A DNA stretch of 47,293 nt from Azospirillum isscasi (GCF_030849505.1 NZ_JAUJFI010000022.1:1-47293); one strand, 5' to 3'; counted from the first letter of the stretch, positions 16,362-25,083 are shown. The notes: generated by a model from the letters alone, not told the origin. Made by a program: numbers and translations.

Positions 16362-17125
16362 AGCCCGCCGTTCGCCCCGCCGCCGCCGCCGCCGCCGCCG
16401 CCACCGAGGGGCCGCGCTTCCAGGAGGTTCTGGACGCGCTGCACGCCGACATCGTGGACGGGCGGGTCGGAATCGGCGAACGGCTGCCGACCGAGCAGGA
16501 GCTGTGCCTGCGCTTCTCCGCCAGCCGCTACACGGTGCGGGAGGCGCTGCGCCGGCTTCAGGATCTCGGGCTGATCGCGCGCCGCCAGGGCTCGGGGTCG
16601 GTGGTGACCGCGGCGCGGCCCGACGGGCGGTTCCACAACGCGCTGTCCAGCCTCGCGGAGATCGGGCAGTACGCCTCCTCCACCCGGCTGGAGGTGCTGG
16701 CGGTGGAGAAGGTCCTGGTGGAGGGGCGGACGGCGGAGCTTCTCCAGTCGCCGCCCGACACGCCCTGGGTCCGGGTCGTGGCGCTGCGCCGCCAGCCGGA
16801 GGAGCGGACGCCGCTCTGCTACACCGAGGTGTTCCTGCCCGCCGCCTACGCCGACGTGGCCCAGGCCATCGGGACCTTCCCGGTCGCCGTCTACGCGGTT
16901 TTGGAAAGCCGCTACGGGCTGCGGATCGCGGAGGTGGTGCAGTCGATCGAGGCCACCTCGGCGGACGCCAATCTGGCCTCCCGCCTGTCGGTGGAGGTCG
17001 GCACACCGATCCTGGTGGTGATCCGGCATTATCTGGATGCCGAAGGGAACGTGCTGGAAGTGGCGGTCAACAGCCACGCCGCCGGACGCTACCGCTATGA
17101 AATGACGCTTCAGAGAACCGGGTGA
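16358..17125 (+). CDS. HutC-subfamily GntR regulator (first copy)
   Basis: 255 residues from a GTG at 16358 that overlaps the CoA-transferase stop (GTGA). An alanine run (~8-16), encoded by GCC repeats, precedes the winged helix (~22-85): GERLPTEQELCLRFSASRYTVREALRRLQDLG and RRQGSGSVV. The C-terminal UTRA effector domain (~95-250) ends in NSHAAGRYRYEMTLQR. It is clearly paralogous to the regulator at 20814. Likely controls this cluster through the TTGTAC-GTACAA sites; the effector is probably the substrate acid or a CoA derivative. Translational coupling to an enzyme gene supports a dedicated role. Confidence 0.92.
   Translation: MKPAVRPAAAAAAAATEGPRFQEVLDALHADIVDGRVGIGERLPTEQELCLRFSASRYTVREALRRLQDLGLIARRQGSGSVVTAARPDGRFHNALSSLAEIGQYASSTRLEVLAVEKVLVEGRTAELLQSPPDTPWVRVVALRRQPEERTPLCYTEVFLPAAYADVAQAIGTFPVAVYAVLESRYGLRIAEVVQSIEATSADANLASRLSVEVGTPILVVIRHYLDAEGNVLEVAVNSHAAGRYRYEMTLQRTG
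16379..16402 (+). repeat. GCC trinucleotide run
   Basis: A run of about eight GCC units near the start of the first GntR gene encodes its alanine tract. Copy number could vary in frame. Confidence 0.8.
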
Positions 17126-17206
17126 GAAACCGGGCCGCTGAAGGCCCTGCCCGCGGACAATGGCCGGAAGAGCCGTGCGGGGACAGCACCGGAAGGGAGG
17201 GAAGAA

Positions 17207-17428
17207 ATGACGGAACACTCCACCAGGGACGCCGCCGCCTGCGCGCGGGCTCTGGCCGCGCTTCAGGGCGTGACCCTGGACGATGCGGACGCGGCCCTGT
17301 GCGGGCGCCTGCTGGCCGCCGTGCCGGGCATAATGGCGGCGGCGGCGCCGGATGGCCCGCTGTTCGACGTGCCGCTGGGCGCCCACCCCGCGCTGATCGC
17401 CACGCTGATCGCCGGGGAGCGGGCATGA
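17207..17428 (+). CDS. Small GatC/AtzG-like protein, amidase partner
   Basis: 73 residues with ribosome site AAGGGAGGGAAGAA just before the ATG. Helical, with a C-terminal GPLFDVPLGAHPALI stretch. Small proteins of this size directly before an amidase-signature gene, such as DUF4089/AtzG and GatC, form a complex with the amidase and stabilise it. Here the stop overlaps the amidase start (ATGA), as expected for such a pair. Similarity to AtzG is by size, layout and a loose motif only. Confidence 0.68.
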   Translation: MTEHSTRDAAACARALAALQGVTLDDADAALCGRLLAAVPGIMAAAAPDGPLFDVPLGAHPALIATLIAGERA

Positions 17429-18813
17429 CCGATCCCGCCACGCTGACCCTGACCGGCGCCGCACAGGCGGTCCGCGACGGCACGCTGCGGGCGGAGGCCC
17501 TGGCGGAAGCCTGCCTCGACCGCATCGCCCGGCTGAACCCCACGCTCAACGCCTTCCTGTCGGTGGAGGCGGAGGAGGCGCTGGCCGCCGCCCGCAGCGC
17601 CGACGCGGAGGTCCGGGCCGGACGGCTGCGCGGGCCGCTGCACGGCGTCCCGCTGGCCCACAAGGACATGTTTTACCGCGCCGGCAAGCCCTGCACCTGC
17701 GGCTCCCCGGCGATCCGCGGCGACTTCCGTCCGGAGCGCACGGCCACGGTGATCGAACGGCTGGACGCGGCAGGGGCGGTGACGCTCGGCACGCTGCACA
17801 TGGCGGAATTCGCCATGGGGCCGACCGGCCACAACGCCCATCTCGGGCGCTGCCGCAACCCCTGGGACCCCGACCGCATCACCGGCGGGTCCTCCTCCGG
17901 GTCCGGGGCGGCGGTGGCGGCGCGGCTGGCCTTCGGCTCGCTGGGGTCGGACACCGGCGGGTCGGTGCGGCTTCCCGCGGCGCTGTGCGGCGTGGTCGGG
18001 CTGAAGCCGACGCAGGGGGCGACCCCGATGGACGGCGTGATGCCGCTGTCGGAAAGCCTGGACTGCATCGGCCCGCTGGCCCGCAGCGCCGAGGACGTCG
18101 CGACGCTGTTCGCGCTCATCGCCGGACGGACGGACGCCGCGGACGGCATCGGCAAGGGCGTCGAGGGCCTGCGCCTCGGCATCCCGCGCCGGTTCTATTA
18201 CGACGACCTGGACCCCGCGGTGGCCGCGGCGCTGGAGCGGGCGCGGGCGGTGCTGGAGCGCGCGGGCGCCCGCTTCCTGGAGGTGGACATCCCCGACCAC
18301 GGGCCGTACGGCGACCTCGCCAACCTCGTCTTCACGCCGGAGGCGGCGGCCCTGCACCTGCCCTGGCTGCGCGAGCGCCCGCAGGATTACGGCCCGCAGG
18401 TGCGCGCCCGCCTGCTGCAAGGGCTGATGGTGCCGGCGGCTTCCTACCTCCAGGCGAAGCAGCTCCGCGCCCTGCACCTCCAGGCGATGATCGACGGCCC
18501 CTTCGCCCGCTGCGACGCGCTGTTCGTTCCCGCCCTGCGCACCCGCGTGCCGACCGCCGCGCACACCGACGTGGGGGCCGGACCGGCGATGGCCGCGGTG
18601 GTCGCCGGGGTGGCGGCGCTGACGCGCCCGGTGTCCTACCTCGGCCTGCCGGCGCTCGTCACCCCCGCGGGCTTCGACCCGGACGGGATGCCGGTGGCGC
18701 TCCAGCTCATCGCCCGCCCGCAGGCGGAGGCCACGCTGCTGCGCATCGCCGACGCCCACGAACGCGCCGCCGGATGGCTGCGCCGCGTCCCCCAGACACA
18801 GGTCTTCTCGTGA
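17425..18813 (+). CDS. Amidase-signature family hydrolase
   Basis: 462 residues. Ser-cisSer-Lys triad regions are complete: Lys80 in PLAHKDMF, the glycine/serine loop GGSSSGSGAAVAA (154-166), and nucleophile Ser180 in SDTGGSVRLPA. The family hydrolyses amides, including aryl or acyl amides, biuret/allophanate-like compounds and carboxamides; GatA is a relative, but the gene context is not tRNA amidation. It overlaps the small GatC-like gene and is followed 15 bases later by the TRAP DctQ gene. It might release the acid taken up or metabolised by this cluster from an amide precursor; this is inference. Confidence 0.9.
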   Translation: MTDPATLTLTGAAQAVRDGTLRAEALAEACLDRIARLNPTLNAFLSVEAEEALAAARSADAEVRAGRLRGPLHGVPLAHKDMFYRAGKPCTCGSPAIRGDFRPERTATVIERLDAAGAVTLGTLHMAEFAMGPTGHNAHLGRCRNPWDPDRITGGSSSGSGAAVAARLAFGSLGSDTGGSVRLPAALCGVVGLKPTQGATPMDGVMPLSESLDCIGPLARSAEDVATLFALIAGRTDAADGIGKGVEGLRLGIPRRFYYDDLDPAVAAALERARAVLERAGARFLEVDIPDHGPYGDLANLVFTPEAAALHLPWLRERPQDYGPQVRARLLQGLMVPAASYLQAKQLRALHLQAMIDGPFARCDALFVPALRTRVPTAAHTDVGAGPAMAAVVAGVAALTRPVSYLGLPALVTPAGFDPDGMPVALQLIARPQAEATLLRIADAHERAAGWLRRVPQTQVFS

Positions 18814-18827
18814 AGGGAGTTCCACCC

Positions 18828-19433
18828 ATGCCGGGAACCGACACCATGAATCCCGCGTCTCCGCACGGCCACGCCGTCGCCTCCGACGCCCGGCCGGATG
18901 CCGCTGCGCCGCCGGGCCGCGGCCTGCCGCTCTGGTGGAGCTTCATCGAGGACCGCATCCTCCTGAACGCCGCCACGATCCTGATGATGGCGGCCATCGG
19001 CTTCATGTTCTACGAGGCGTCCAGCCGTTCCCTCCTGTCGGAAAGCCACTGGTGGGCGGAGGAACTGGTCCGCTTCCTGGTGGTGTGGAGCGTCCTGCTG
19101 TCGCTGGGCGTCGGCACGCGCCACGGCCATTACATCCGCATGGATCTGCTGCTGAACATGATGCCGCACCGGGCGCGGCTGGCGTTCGCCTGGTTGAACA
19201 GCCTGATCGGGCTGGGCTTCAGCGTCCTGCTGGTGATCGCCGGCGTGCAGGAGGTTTCCCACCTCCAGGCCGTGGGGATGTTCACGGAATCCAACCTCGA
19301 CCTGCCGCTGTGGACGGTGCGGCTGGTGCTGCCGCTGGGCGGGGTGCTCTACGGCTTCGCCTTCGTCGGCAACATCATCCTGCTGCTGCGCGGCCACGAT
19401 CCCGATCCGCCCACCGAAGGCGAGAACCTGTAG
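18828..19433 (+). CDS. dctQ: TRAP transporter small permease (DctQ family)
   Basis: 201 residues with four hydrophobic segments after a ~38-residue cytoplasmic N-terminus: ~46-62, ~83-98, ~123-143 and ~165-188. The WWAEELVRFLVVWSVLLSLGVG region is the DctQ signature. ATG at 18828 lies 8 bases after AAGGGAG. It pairs with the DctM-type gene 31 bases downstream and the distant DctP-type protein (8463-9494) to form a Na+- or H+-driven tripartite carrier for an organic acid. Confidence 0.93.
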   Translation: MPGTDTMNPASPHGHAVASDARPDAAAPPGRGLPLWWSFIEDRILLNAATILMMAAIGFMFYEASSRSLLSESHWWAEELVRFLVVWSVLLSLGVGTRHGHYIRMDLLLNMMPHRARLAFAWLNSLIGLGFSVLLVIAGVQEVSHLQAVGMFTESNLDLPLWTVRLVLPLGGVLYGFAFVGNIILLLRGHDPDPPTEGENL

Positions 19434-19464
19434 GCGGCGGCGATCGGACAAGGGAGGAAAACCA

Positions 19465-20736
19465 ATGACCACCATCATCGCCGTCGTCAGCCTGCTGCTG
19501 CTCGTGGCGGGGGGCGTGCACATCGCGCTGGCGCTGGGCGTCATCGCGGTCGGGCTGCTGACCTTCAACTTCAACATCCCGGTCGTCCTGGTCGCGCAGA
19601 TGGCCTGGGATTCCGTGGACAAATACGCGCTGGTCTGCATCCCGTTCTTCATCTTCGCCGGCAACCTGATGTCGCGCGGCAACCTCGCGCTGGTCATCCT
19701 GGAACTGGTCGGCACGGTGATCCGCTGGTTCCGCGGCGGCGTTGCGCTGGCGCTGGCCATGTCCAGCGTGTTCTTCGCGGCGGTCAACGGGTCGTCGGTG
19801 GCCTGCGCCGTGGCGCTCGGCCCGGCGGCGGTGAAGCTGCTGCCGGCGGAGGGCTACAGCGCCCGCTTCGCCGCCTCGCTGGTGGCGGTCTGCGGCACGT
19901 TGGGGCTGATGATCCCGCCATCGCTGACCTTCATCCTGATCGGCTCCATCGTCGGGCTGCCGATCACCGACCTGTTCATCGCCGGCATCGTGCCCGGCCT
20001 GTTCGAGGCGGTTCTGCTTGGCATCACCACGCTGATCGTCAGCCGGGTCAAGGGCTACGGCCATGTCGGGCAGCGTCCGGACTGGAAGGGCTTCGGCCAG
20101 CGCCTGCCGGGTGCCGCCGGGGCGCTGATGATGCCGGTGATCATCATCGGCACGATCTACATGGGCTGGTTCACCCCGACCGAGGTGTCGGCGCTGGCCG
20201 CGGTCTATGCGGTGGTTCTGGTGACCTTGGTCTACCGCACGGCCAACCTCGCCGCGGTGTGGGAGACGGCGCGGGAATCGGTGCTGCAGACCGTGATGAT
20301 CTACGGCGTACTGCTGGGCTCCGGCCTGCTGACCGCGGTGCTGACGCGCCTGGGTCTGGCCGCGGAACTGACCGGGATGCTGAAGGAGGCGCAGGTCTCC
20401 CCCTTCGAATTCCTGCTGGTGGTGAACCTGCTGCTGATCGTCGTCGGCATGTTCCTGGACGGCGTGTCGATGATCGTGCTGCTGTCGCCGATCCTGTTCC
20501 CGATGGCGCAGGCGGTGGGGGTGGACCTGATCCATTTCGCCGTCATCATGACCGCGCTGGTGGAGGTGGCGACCCTGACGCCGCCGGTCGGCCTGAACCT
20601 GTTCGTGATGAGCCGCATCACCAAGATGCCCCTTCATTCCATCGTGAAGGGCGTGCTGCCCTTCTATGGGATGCGGGTGGTCGCGCTGGTCGTCATCAAC
20701 GCCTTCCCGGCCCTGTCGCTGGTGCTGGTGAAGTAG
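19465..20736 (+). CDS. dctM: TRAP transporter large permease (DctM family)
   Basis: 423 residues, strongly hydrophobic with about 12 membrane segments. Typical DctM stretches are IPFFIFAGNLMSRG near residue 55, GTLGLMIPPSLTFILIG near 150, FTPTEVSALAAVYA near 237 and the C-terminal TPPVGLNLFV. It is the ion-coupled transmembrane subunit that accepts substrate from the DctP protein. ATG at 19465 follows GGGAGGAAAACC. Confidence 0.95.
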   Translation: MTTIIAVVSLLLLVAGGVHIALALGVIAVGLLTFNFNIPVVLVAQMAWDSVDKYALVCIPFFIFAGNLMSRGNLALVILELVGTVIRWFRGGVALALAMSSVFFAAVNGSSVACAVALGPAAVKLLPAEGYSARFAASLVAVCGTLGLMIPPSLTFILIGSIVGLPITDLFIAGIVPGLFEAVLLGITTLIVSRVKGYGHVGQRPDWKGFGQRLPGAAGALMMPVIIIGTIYMGWFTPTEVSALAAVYAVVLVTLVYRTANLAAVWETARESVLQTVMIYGVLLGSGLLTAVLTRLGLAAELTGMLKEAQVSPFEFLLVVNLLLIVVGMFLDGVSMIVLLSPILFPMAQAVGVDLIHFAVIMTALVEVATLTPPVGLNLFVMSRITKMPLHSIVKGVLPFYGMRVVALVVINAFPALSLVLVK

Positions 20737-20813
20737 GCGCCCTCACGCTGCCCTCGTACACCGGTTGCATCGGGGCTCCGGCTCGTCCATCTTCCGGCAT
20801 CATGGGGGGCGTG

Positions 20814-21593
20814 ATGTCGGAAGAAGCGGACGGCGTGAAGGACGGCAGCATCGGCGAGGGCGCGGCGGAGCGGACGGAAACCCCGCTCTATCAGGAGATC
20901 GTCCGCGCCCTGCTGGAGGAGATCGACGCCGGCACCTACGCCGTCGGCGACCGCCTGCCGACCGAGCAGGAGCTGTGCGCCCGCTTCGCCGTCAGCCGCC
21001 ACACGGTGCGCGAGGCGCTGCGCCGGCTTCAGGAGATGGGCTACATCCTGCGCCGCCAGGGGTCGGGATCGGTCCTGGCGGCGCGCCGGACGGACGGGCG
21101 CTTCGTCAACTCCATCAGCTCGCTGGACGAGCTGGTCCAGTACGCCACCTCGACCCGGCTGGAAATCCTCTCGGTGGACCGCATCATCGTGGAGGAGGAA
21201 CTGGCGGGCCGGCTGGGCTGCCGCCCCGAGACGCAGTGGTTCCGCGTCAGCGCGCTGCGCCGCACCCGCGAGACGTCGGAGCCCTTCTCCTACGTCGAGG
21301 TCTACATCGACGCGGCCTACGCCGACGTGGTGCGCAATCTGGACGTCGTGCAGTACGCCATCTACACGGTGTTGGAACAGCGCTACGGCGTCCGCATCGC
21401 CGAGGTGATGCAGGACATCGAAGCCGCCCCGGCCAGCCTCAACGTCGCGTCCCGCCTGCATGTCCCGCCGCAGTCGCCGATCCTCGTCATCACCCGGCGC
21501 TATTTCACCGAGGACGGGCGTCTGGTGGAGATCGCCGTCAACACCCATCCCGGCGCCGGCTTCCGCTACACCATGACGTTGCAGCGGCGCTGA
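20814..21593 (+). CDS. HutC-subfamily GntR regulator (second copy)
   Basis: 259 residues. The winged helix (~28-92) has GDRLPTEQELCARFAVSRHTVREALRRLQEMG and RRQGSGSVL. The UTRA domain ends in NTHPGAGFRYTMTLQRR. The two regulators share long near-identical blocks in the DNA-binding domain, so they may bind the same TTGTAC-GTACAA site with different effectors. ATG at 20814 follows a GGGGGG run at short spacing; an ATG at 20802 is the alternative. Last gene of the rightward catabolic run, 77 bases after dctM. Confidence 0.92.
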   Translation: MSEEADGVKDGSIGEGAAERTETPLYQEIVRALLEEIDAGTYAVGDRLPTEQELCARFAVSRHTVREALRRLQEMGYILRRQGSGSVLAARRTDGRFVNSISSLDELVQYATSTRLEILSVDRIIVEEELAGRLGCRPETQWFRVSALRRTRETSEPFSYVEVYIDAAYADVVRNLDVVQYAIYTVLEQRYGVRIAEVMQDIEAAPASLNVASRLHVPPQSPILVITRRYFTEDGRLVEIAVNTHPGAGFRYTMTLQRR

Positions 21594-21621
21594 GAGGGCG
21601 ACCGGGCCGCCGGATGGCGGC

Positions 21622-22521
21622 TCAATGGGCCGCGCGGCGGCTCGGGCGGCGGTAGATGAACCAGTAGACGGCGCCGACCAGGACCGCCCCGCCGACCCAG
21701 TTGCCCAAGGTCACCGCGGCGAGGTTCAGCAGGAATTGTCCCACCGGGATGACCGGCGCGGCGCGGCCAAGATCCGCCCAGAAGGAGGCCGGGGCGCCCC
21801 ATTCGATCAGCAGTCCCAGCGGCACGAAATACATGTTGGCGACGCAGTGCTCGAAGCCCGCGGCGACGAAGGCGCTGACCGGGAAGACGATGGCCAGGAT
21901 CTTGTCGGTCACGCTGCGCGCCCCGAGCGCCAGCCACACCGCCAGACAGACCAGCACGTTGCACAGGATGCCCAGGAAGAAAGCCTGCCCGGCGGGCAGT
22001 CCCGCCTTGGCCGTGGCGAAATAGAGCGCCGAGGCGCCCACCGCCCCGTGGCCGAAGCCGTATTGCCCGGACAGGAAGACCAGCAGCGCCGTGCCGGCGG
22101 CGCCGACGAAGTTGCCGATCCACACCATCGTCCAGACCTGGAGCATCCGCCCGGTCCGCACCCGCCCGCTGGCCCAGGCCATCACCATCAGCGCGTCGCC
22201 GGTGAAGAGCTGCGCGCCACCGACGATGACCAGGATCAGCCCCAGCGAGAAGACCAGACCGCCGAGCAGCCGGGTCACCCCGTAGGGCAGCATGCCCTCC
22301 GCCCCCGACATGGCGACGGTGGCGAACAGCCCGCCCAGCGCGATGAAGGCGCCGGCCAGGACGGCCAGGGCGAACAGGGTCGCAGCGTCGTAGTTGGCCT
22401 TCCTGACGCCCAGATTCTCCGCCGCCAGGGCGATGGCGTCGGGCATCAGCGCATCGAGGGAGGGCGGCGGCGGAGCGGCGGGGGAGGTGTTGGCGGCCTC
22501 CGGAAGGGAATGGGTGTCCAT
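21622..22521 (-). CDS. focA: Formate/nitrite transporter family channel (FocA-like)
   Basis: 299 residues, six membrane segments. Typical FNT-family positions: GGAQLFTGDALMVM, WIGNFVGAAGTALL, GILCNVLVCLAVWLA and GFEHCVANMYFVPLGLL, which includes the conserved His of the pore. It moves formate or a related small anion across the inner membrane. ATG at 22521 has GAGGAG about 8 bases upstream. It lies 28 bases after pflA on the same strand, which supports formate as substrate. Confidence 0.92.
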   Translation of the reverse strand: MDTHSLPEAANTSPAAPPPPSLDALMPDAIALAAENLGVRKANYDAATLFALAVLAGAFIALGGLFATVAMSGAEGMLPYGVTRLLGGLVFSLGLILVIVGGAQLFTGDALMVMAWASGRVRTGRMLQVWTMVWIGNFVGAAGTALLVFLSGQYGFGHGAVGASALYFATAKAGLPAGQAFFLGILCNVLVCLAVWLALGARSVTDKILAIVFPVSAFVAAGFEHCVANMYFVPLGLLIEWGAPASFWADLGRAAPVIPVGQFLLNLAAVTLGNWVGGAVLVGAVYWFIYRRPSRRAAH

Positions 22522-22549
22522 GGGATCGCTCCTCATCTCATACGACGTA

Positions 22550-23329
22550 TCACACGGCCTTCAGGCCGTGCGCCCGGAAAATGCCGCGCACCCGCTCGGT
22601 CAGCTCCGGCGGGGGAGGTTCGGTGTTGGCGAGCGTGTAGGGCAGGCCGAGCTGTTTCCATTTGAACTCGCCCATCTTGTGGAAGGGCAGCACATCCACC
22701 CGCTCCACCACCTCCAGCCCGTCGGCGAACTCCGCCAGCCCCTCGATCTCGCCGAGGTTGTCGGTCAGGCCGGGGACCAGCACGTAGCGCAGCCAGACCG
22801 GCTTGCGCAGCAGCGACAGCCGCTCCGCGAACTCCAGGGTCGGGCGCAGCGGGACGCCGGTCACCGCGCGGTAGGTGGATTCCTTGAACGCCTTGATGTC
22901 CAGCAGCACCAGATCGACGTCGGCCAGCAGATGGTCGTCAGCGTGGCTGCCGAGAAAGCCCGACGTGTCGAGCGCGGTGTGAAGGCCCAGCTCCTTGGCG
23001 CCGCGGTAGATGGCCGCGCAGAATTCCGGCTGGACCAGCGGCTCGCCGCCGCTGATGGTCAGGCCGCCGTGGGCGCGGTGCAGGAAATCGGCGTAGGTGG
23101 CGATGTCGGCCAGCACGTCGGCGGACTGGGCCGGCGACCCGTCGTGCATGTGGCGCGTGTCGGGGTTGTGGCAGTACTGGCAGCGCAGCGGGCATCCGGC
23201 CAGGAACAGGACGTAGCGCAGACCCGGCCCATCGACCGTGCCGCCCGTCTCCACCGAATGGACCCAGCCGCGGACCGATGCGCCCGTCCCGGCGGGGCGC
23301 GCGGGGTGAGGGGTAATCGGGCTGAGCAT
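22550..23329 (-). CDS. pflA: Pyruvate formate-lyase activating enzyme (radical SAM)
   Basis: 259 residues. The radical-SAM cluster motif is C-x3-C-x2-C at Cys46, Cys50 and Cys53 (GCPLRCQYCHNPDT), followed by LTISGGEPLVQPEF and VDLVLLDIKAF, closely matching PflA. It makes the glycyl radical on pyruvate formate-lyase with SAM and a [4Fe-4S] cluster. ATG at 23329 follows GAGGTG. The expected pflB is not next to it: focA is downstream and pyruvate kinase is upstream. Its target enzyme must be encoded elsewhere, or it may activate another glycyl-radical enzyme. Confidence 0.92.
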   Translation of the reverse strand: MLSPITPHPARPAGTGASVRGWVHSVETGGTVDGPGLRYVLFLAGCPLRCQYCHNPDTRHMHDGSPAQSADVLADIATYADFLHRAHGGLTISGGEPLVQPEFCAAIYRGAKELGLHTALDTSGFLGSHADDHLLADVDLVLLDIKAFKESTYRAVTGVPLRPTLEFAERLSLLRKPVWLRYVLVPGLTDNLGEIEGLAEFADGLEVVERVDVLPFHKMGEFKWKQLGLPYTLANTEPPPPELTERVRGIFRAHGLKAV

Positions 23330-23395
23330 GAGGCACCTCGTGAATGGGCGCCGGCGGCCGCTTCATTGCGGCACCGGCGCGTGTGCCATCCTAGG

Positions 23396-24922
23396 TCACG
23401 CCCCGGCGTCGGCCATGACCGGGGTCAATTGATTTGACTGGACATTCTGCACGTCACGCGCGTGCTCTCCCGCCGGAAGGACGGGGCGCTCCACCCAGGC
23501 GATGCGCAGGATGTTGGTCGAGCCCGGCATGCCGAAGGGCACCCCCGCGGTGATGACCAGCCGCTGCCCGTCCTCCGCCAGACCGTGGGTGTAGGCGATG
23601 CGGGCCGCCTTCTGCACCATGTCGGAGAAGTTCCGGATGTCCTCGGTCAGCACGCTGTGCACGCCGTAGGCCAGCACCAGCCGGCGCGAGGCGGCGACCG
23701 TCGCGGTCAGGCAGAGGATCGGCACCTCGGGCCGCTCGCGGGCGGCGCGCAGTGTGGTGGAGCCGCTGGTGGTGTAGGTGACGATGGCCGCCGCGTGGAT
23801 GGTGTGGGCGACCTGCCGGGCCGCCGCTGTGATGGCGTCCGCCGCCGTCTCCTGCGGGTCGGCGTGCTGGGCGTCCATCATGGTGCGGTAGAGGTCGTCG
23901 TGCTCCACCCGGCGGGCGATGCGGTCCATCATCGACACCGCCTCGACCGGGTAGGCGCCGGATGCGGTCTCCGCCGACAGCATCACCGCGTCGGCGCCGT
24001 CGAACACGGCGGTGGCGACGTCCGACGCCTCGGCGCGCGTCGGGGCGGGGGCGCCGATCATCGATTCCAGCATCTGGGTGGCGACGATCACCGGCTTGCC
24101 CGCCGCGCGGGCCTGCCGGACGATGCGCTTCTGGATGCTCGGCACGTCCTCCGGCGGCATCTCCACGCCGAGATCGCCGCGGGCGACCATCACGCCGTCC
24201 GACAGCTCCACGATGCGCTCCAGATGCTGGATGGCCTGCGGCTTCTCCAGCTTGGACATCAGGGCGGCGCGCCCGGCGATCAGCCGGCGCGCCTCCGCCA
24301 CGTCCTCGGGCCGCTGCACGAAGGACAGGGCCACCCAGTCCACCTCCTGGTCCAGCGCGAAGGCGAGGTCGGCGCGGTCCTTGGCGGTCAGGGGCGACAG
24401 CGGCAGCAGCACGTCGGGCACGTTCACGCCCTTGCGGTCGGACAGGCGCGTGCCGGCGGCGACGACGGTGTCGGCGTGCTCCGGGCTGCAATCGACCACG
24501 CGCAGGCGGACCTTGCCGTCGTCCAGCAGCAGGTCGGTGCCGGGCCGCAGGGCGGCGAAGATCTCCGGATGGGGCATGCCGACGCGGGCCGCATCGCCCG
24601 GCCCGGTGGAGAGGTCGAGGCGGAAGCGCTGCCCGACCGTCAGGTCCACCGCGCCGTCCGCGAAGCGGCCCAGCCGCAGCTTCGGCCCCTGGAGGTCGGC
24701 CATGATGGCGATGGGCCGTTCCAGCTCGCGCTCCAGGGCGCGGATGGCGCGCACGCGGGCGCCGTGGTCGTCGTGCGAGCCGTGGCTGAAATTCAGGCGG
24801 AAGACGTCCACGCCCGCCTCGAACAGCGTGCGGATCATCTCCGGCGAGGAGGAGGAGGGACCCAGCGTGGCGACGATCTTCGTCTGGCGGAAGCGGCGGA
24901 TCGGGGTGGGGGTGGCGGTCAT
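23396..24922 (-). CDS. pyk: Pyruvate kinase
   Basis: 508 residues. Converts phosphoenolpyruvate and ADP to pyruvate and ATP. Signatures: TKIVATLGPSS, FRLNFSHGSHDDH, the active-site lysine region LMSKLEKPQAI, VARGDLGVEMP, VATQMLESMI, and AVMLSAETASGAYPVEAV. A C-terminal tail of ~25 residues after AWVERPVLPAG is extra. ATG at 24922 has GGAG ~11 bases upstream; the longer open frame upstream has no homology. Sits before pflA and focA on the same strand, with a 66-base gap. The AT-rich motif at 25069-25083 is about 150 bases upstream. Confidence 0.95.
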   Translation of the reverse strand: MTATPTPIRRFRQTKIVATLGPSSSSPEMIRTLFEAGVDVFRLNFSHGSHDDHGARVRAIRALERELERPIAIMADLQGPKLRLGRFADGAVDLTVGQRFRLDLSTGPGDAARVGMPHPEIFAALRPGTDLLLDDGKVRLRVVDCSPEHADTVVAAGTRLSDRKGVNVPDVLLPLSPLTAKDRADLAFALDQEVDWVALSFVQRPEDVAEARRLIAGRAALMSKLEKPQAIQHLERIVELSDGVMVARGDLGVEMPPEDVPSIQKRIVRQARAAGKPVIVATQMLESMIGAPAPTRAEASDVATAVFDGADAVMLSAETASGAYPVEAVSMMDRIARRVEHDDLYRTMMDAQHADPQETAADAITAAARQVAHTIHAAAIVTYTTSGSTTLRAARERPEVPILCLTATVAASRRLVLAYGVHSVLTEDIRNFSDMVQKAARIAYTHGLAEDGQRLVITAGVPFGMPGSTNILRIAWVERPVLPAGEHARDVQNVQSNQLTPVMADAGA

Positions 24923-25068
24923 TCGAAGCAGGCTCCGCAAAAGGAGGGCGGGGGACGGCGCGCGGGGCGTTCGACGGTAAGACCGCCGCACCGGCGCCGA
25001 TGTGATCGGTCGGCGTGGCTGGCCGGCACGCGCCATCCGGGCTGCGCTTCTGTCCTTCGTGTAATAAA

Positions 25069-25083
25069 ATACTAGTATATCAG
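25069..25083. promoter_or_regulatory. AT-rich operator-like motif upstream of pyk
   Basis: ATACTAGTATATCAG contains the perfect palindrome ATACTAGTAT. It matches 13 of 15 bases of the site before the kdu regulator (41009-41023) and 12 of 15 of the site before pta (34534-34548). Stands out in a GC-rich background; candidate binding site of the FadR-type GntR at 40219-40968. Confidence 0.5.

Noticed and set aside
13727..17125. Open frame of 1132 codons on the plus strand
   Set aside because: Most of it is an out-of-frame reading of the acyl-CoA dehydrogenase and CoA-transferase genes; only its last ~255 codons are real and belong to the GntR gene starting at 16358.
22540..22550. ATACGACGTAT palindrome between pflA and focA
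   Set aside because: It overlaps the pflA stop and lies within a closely spaced operon; too short to support a regulatory call.
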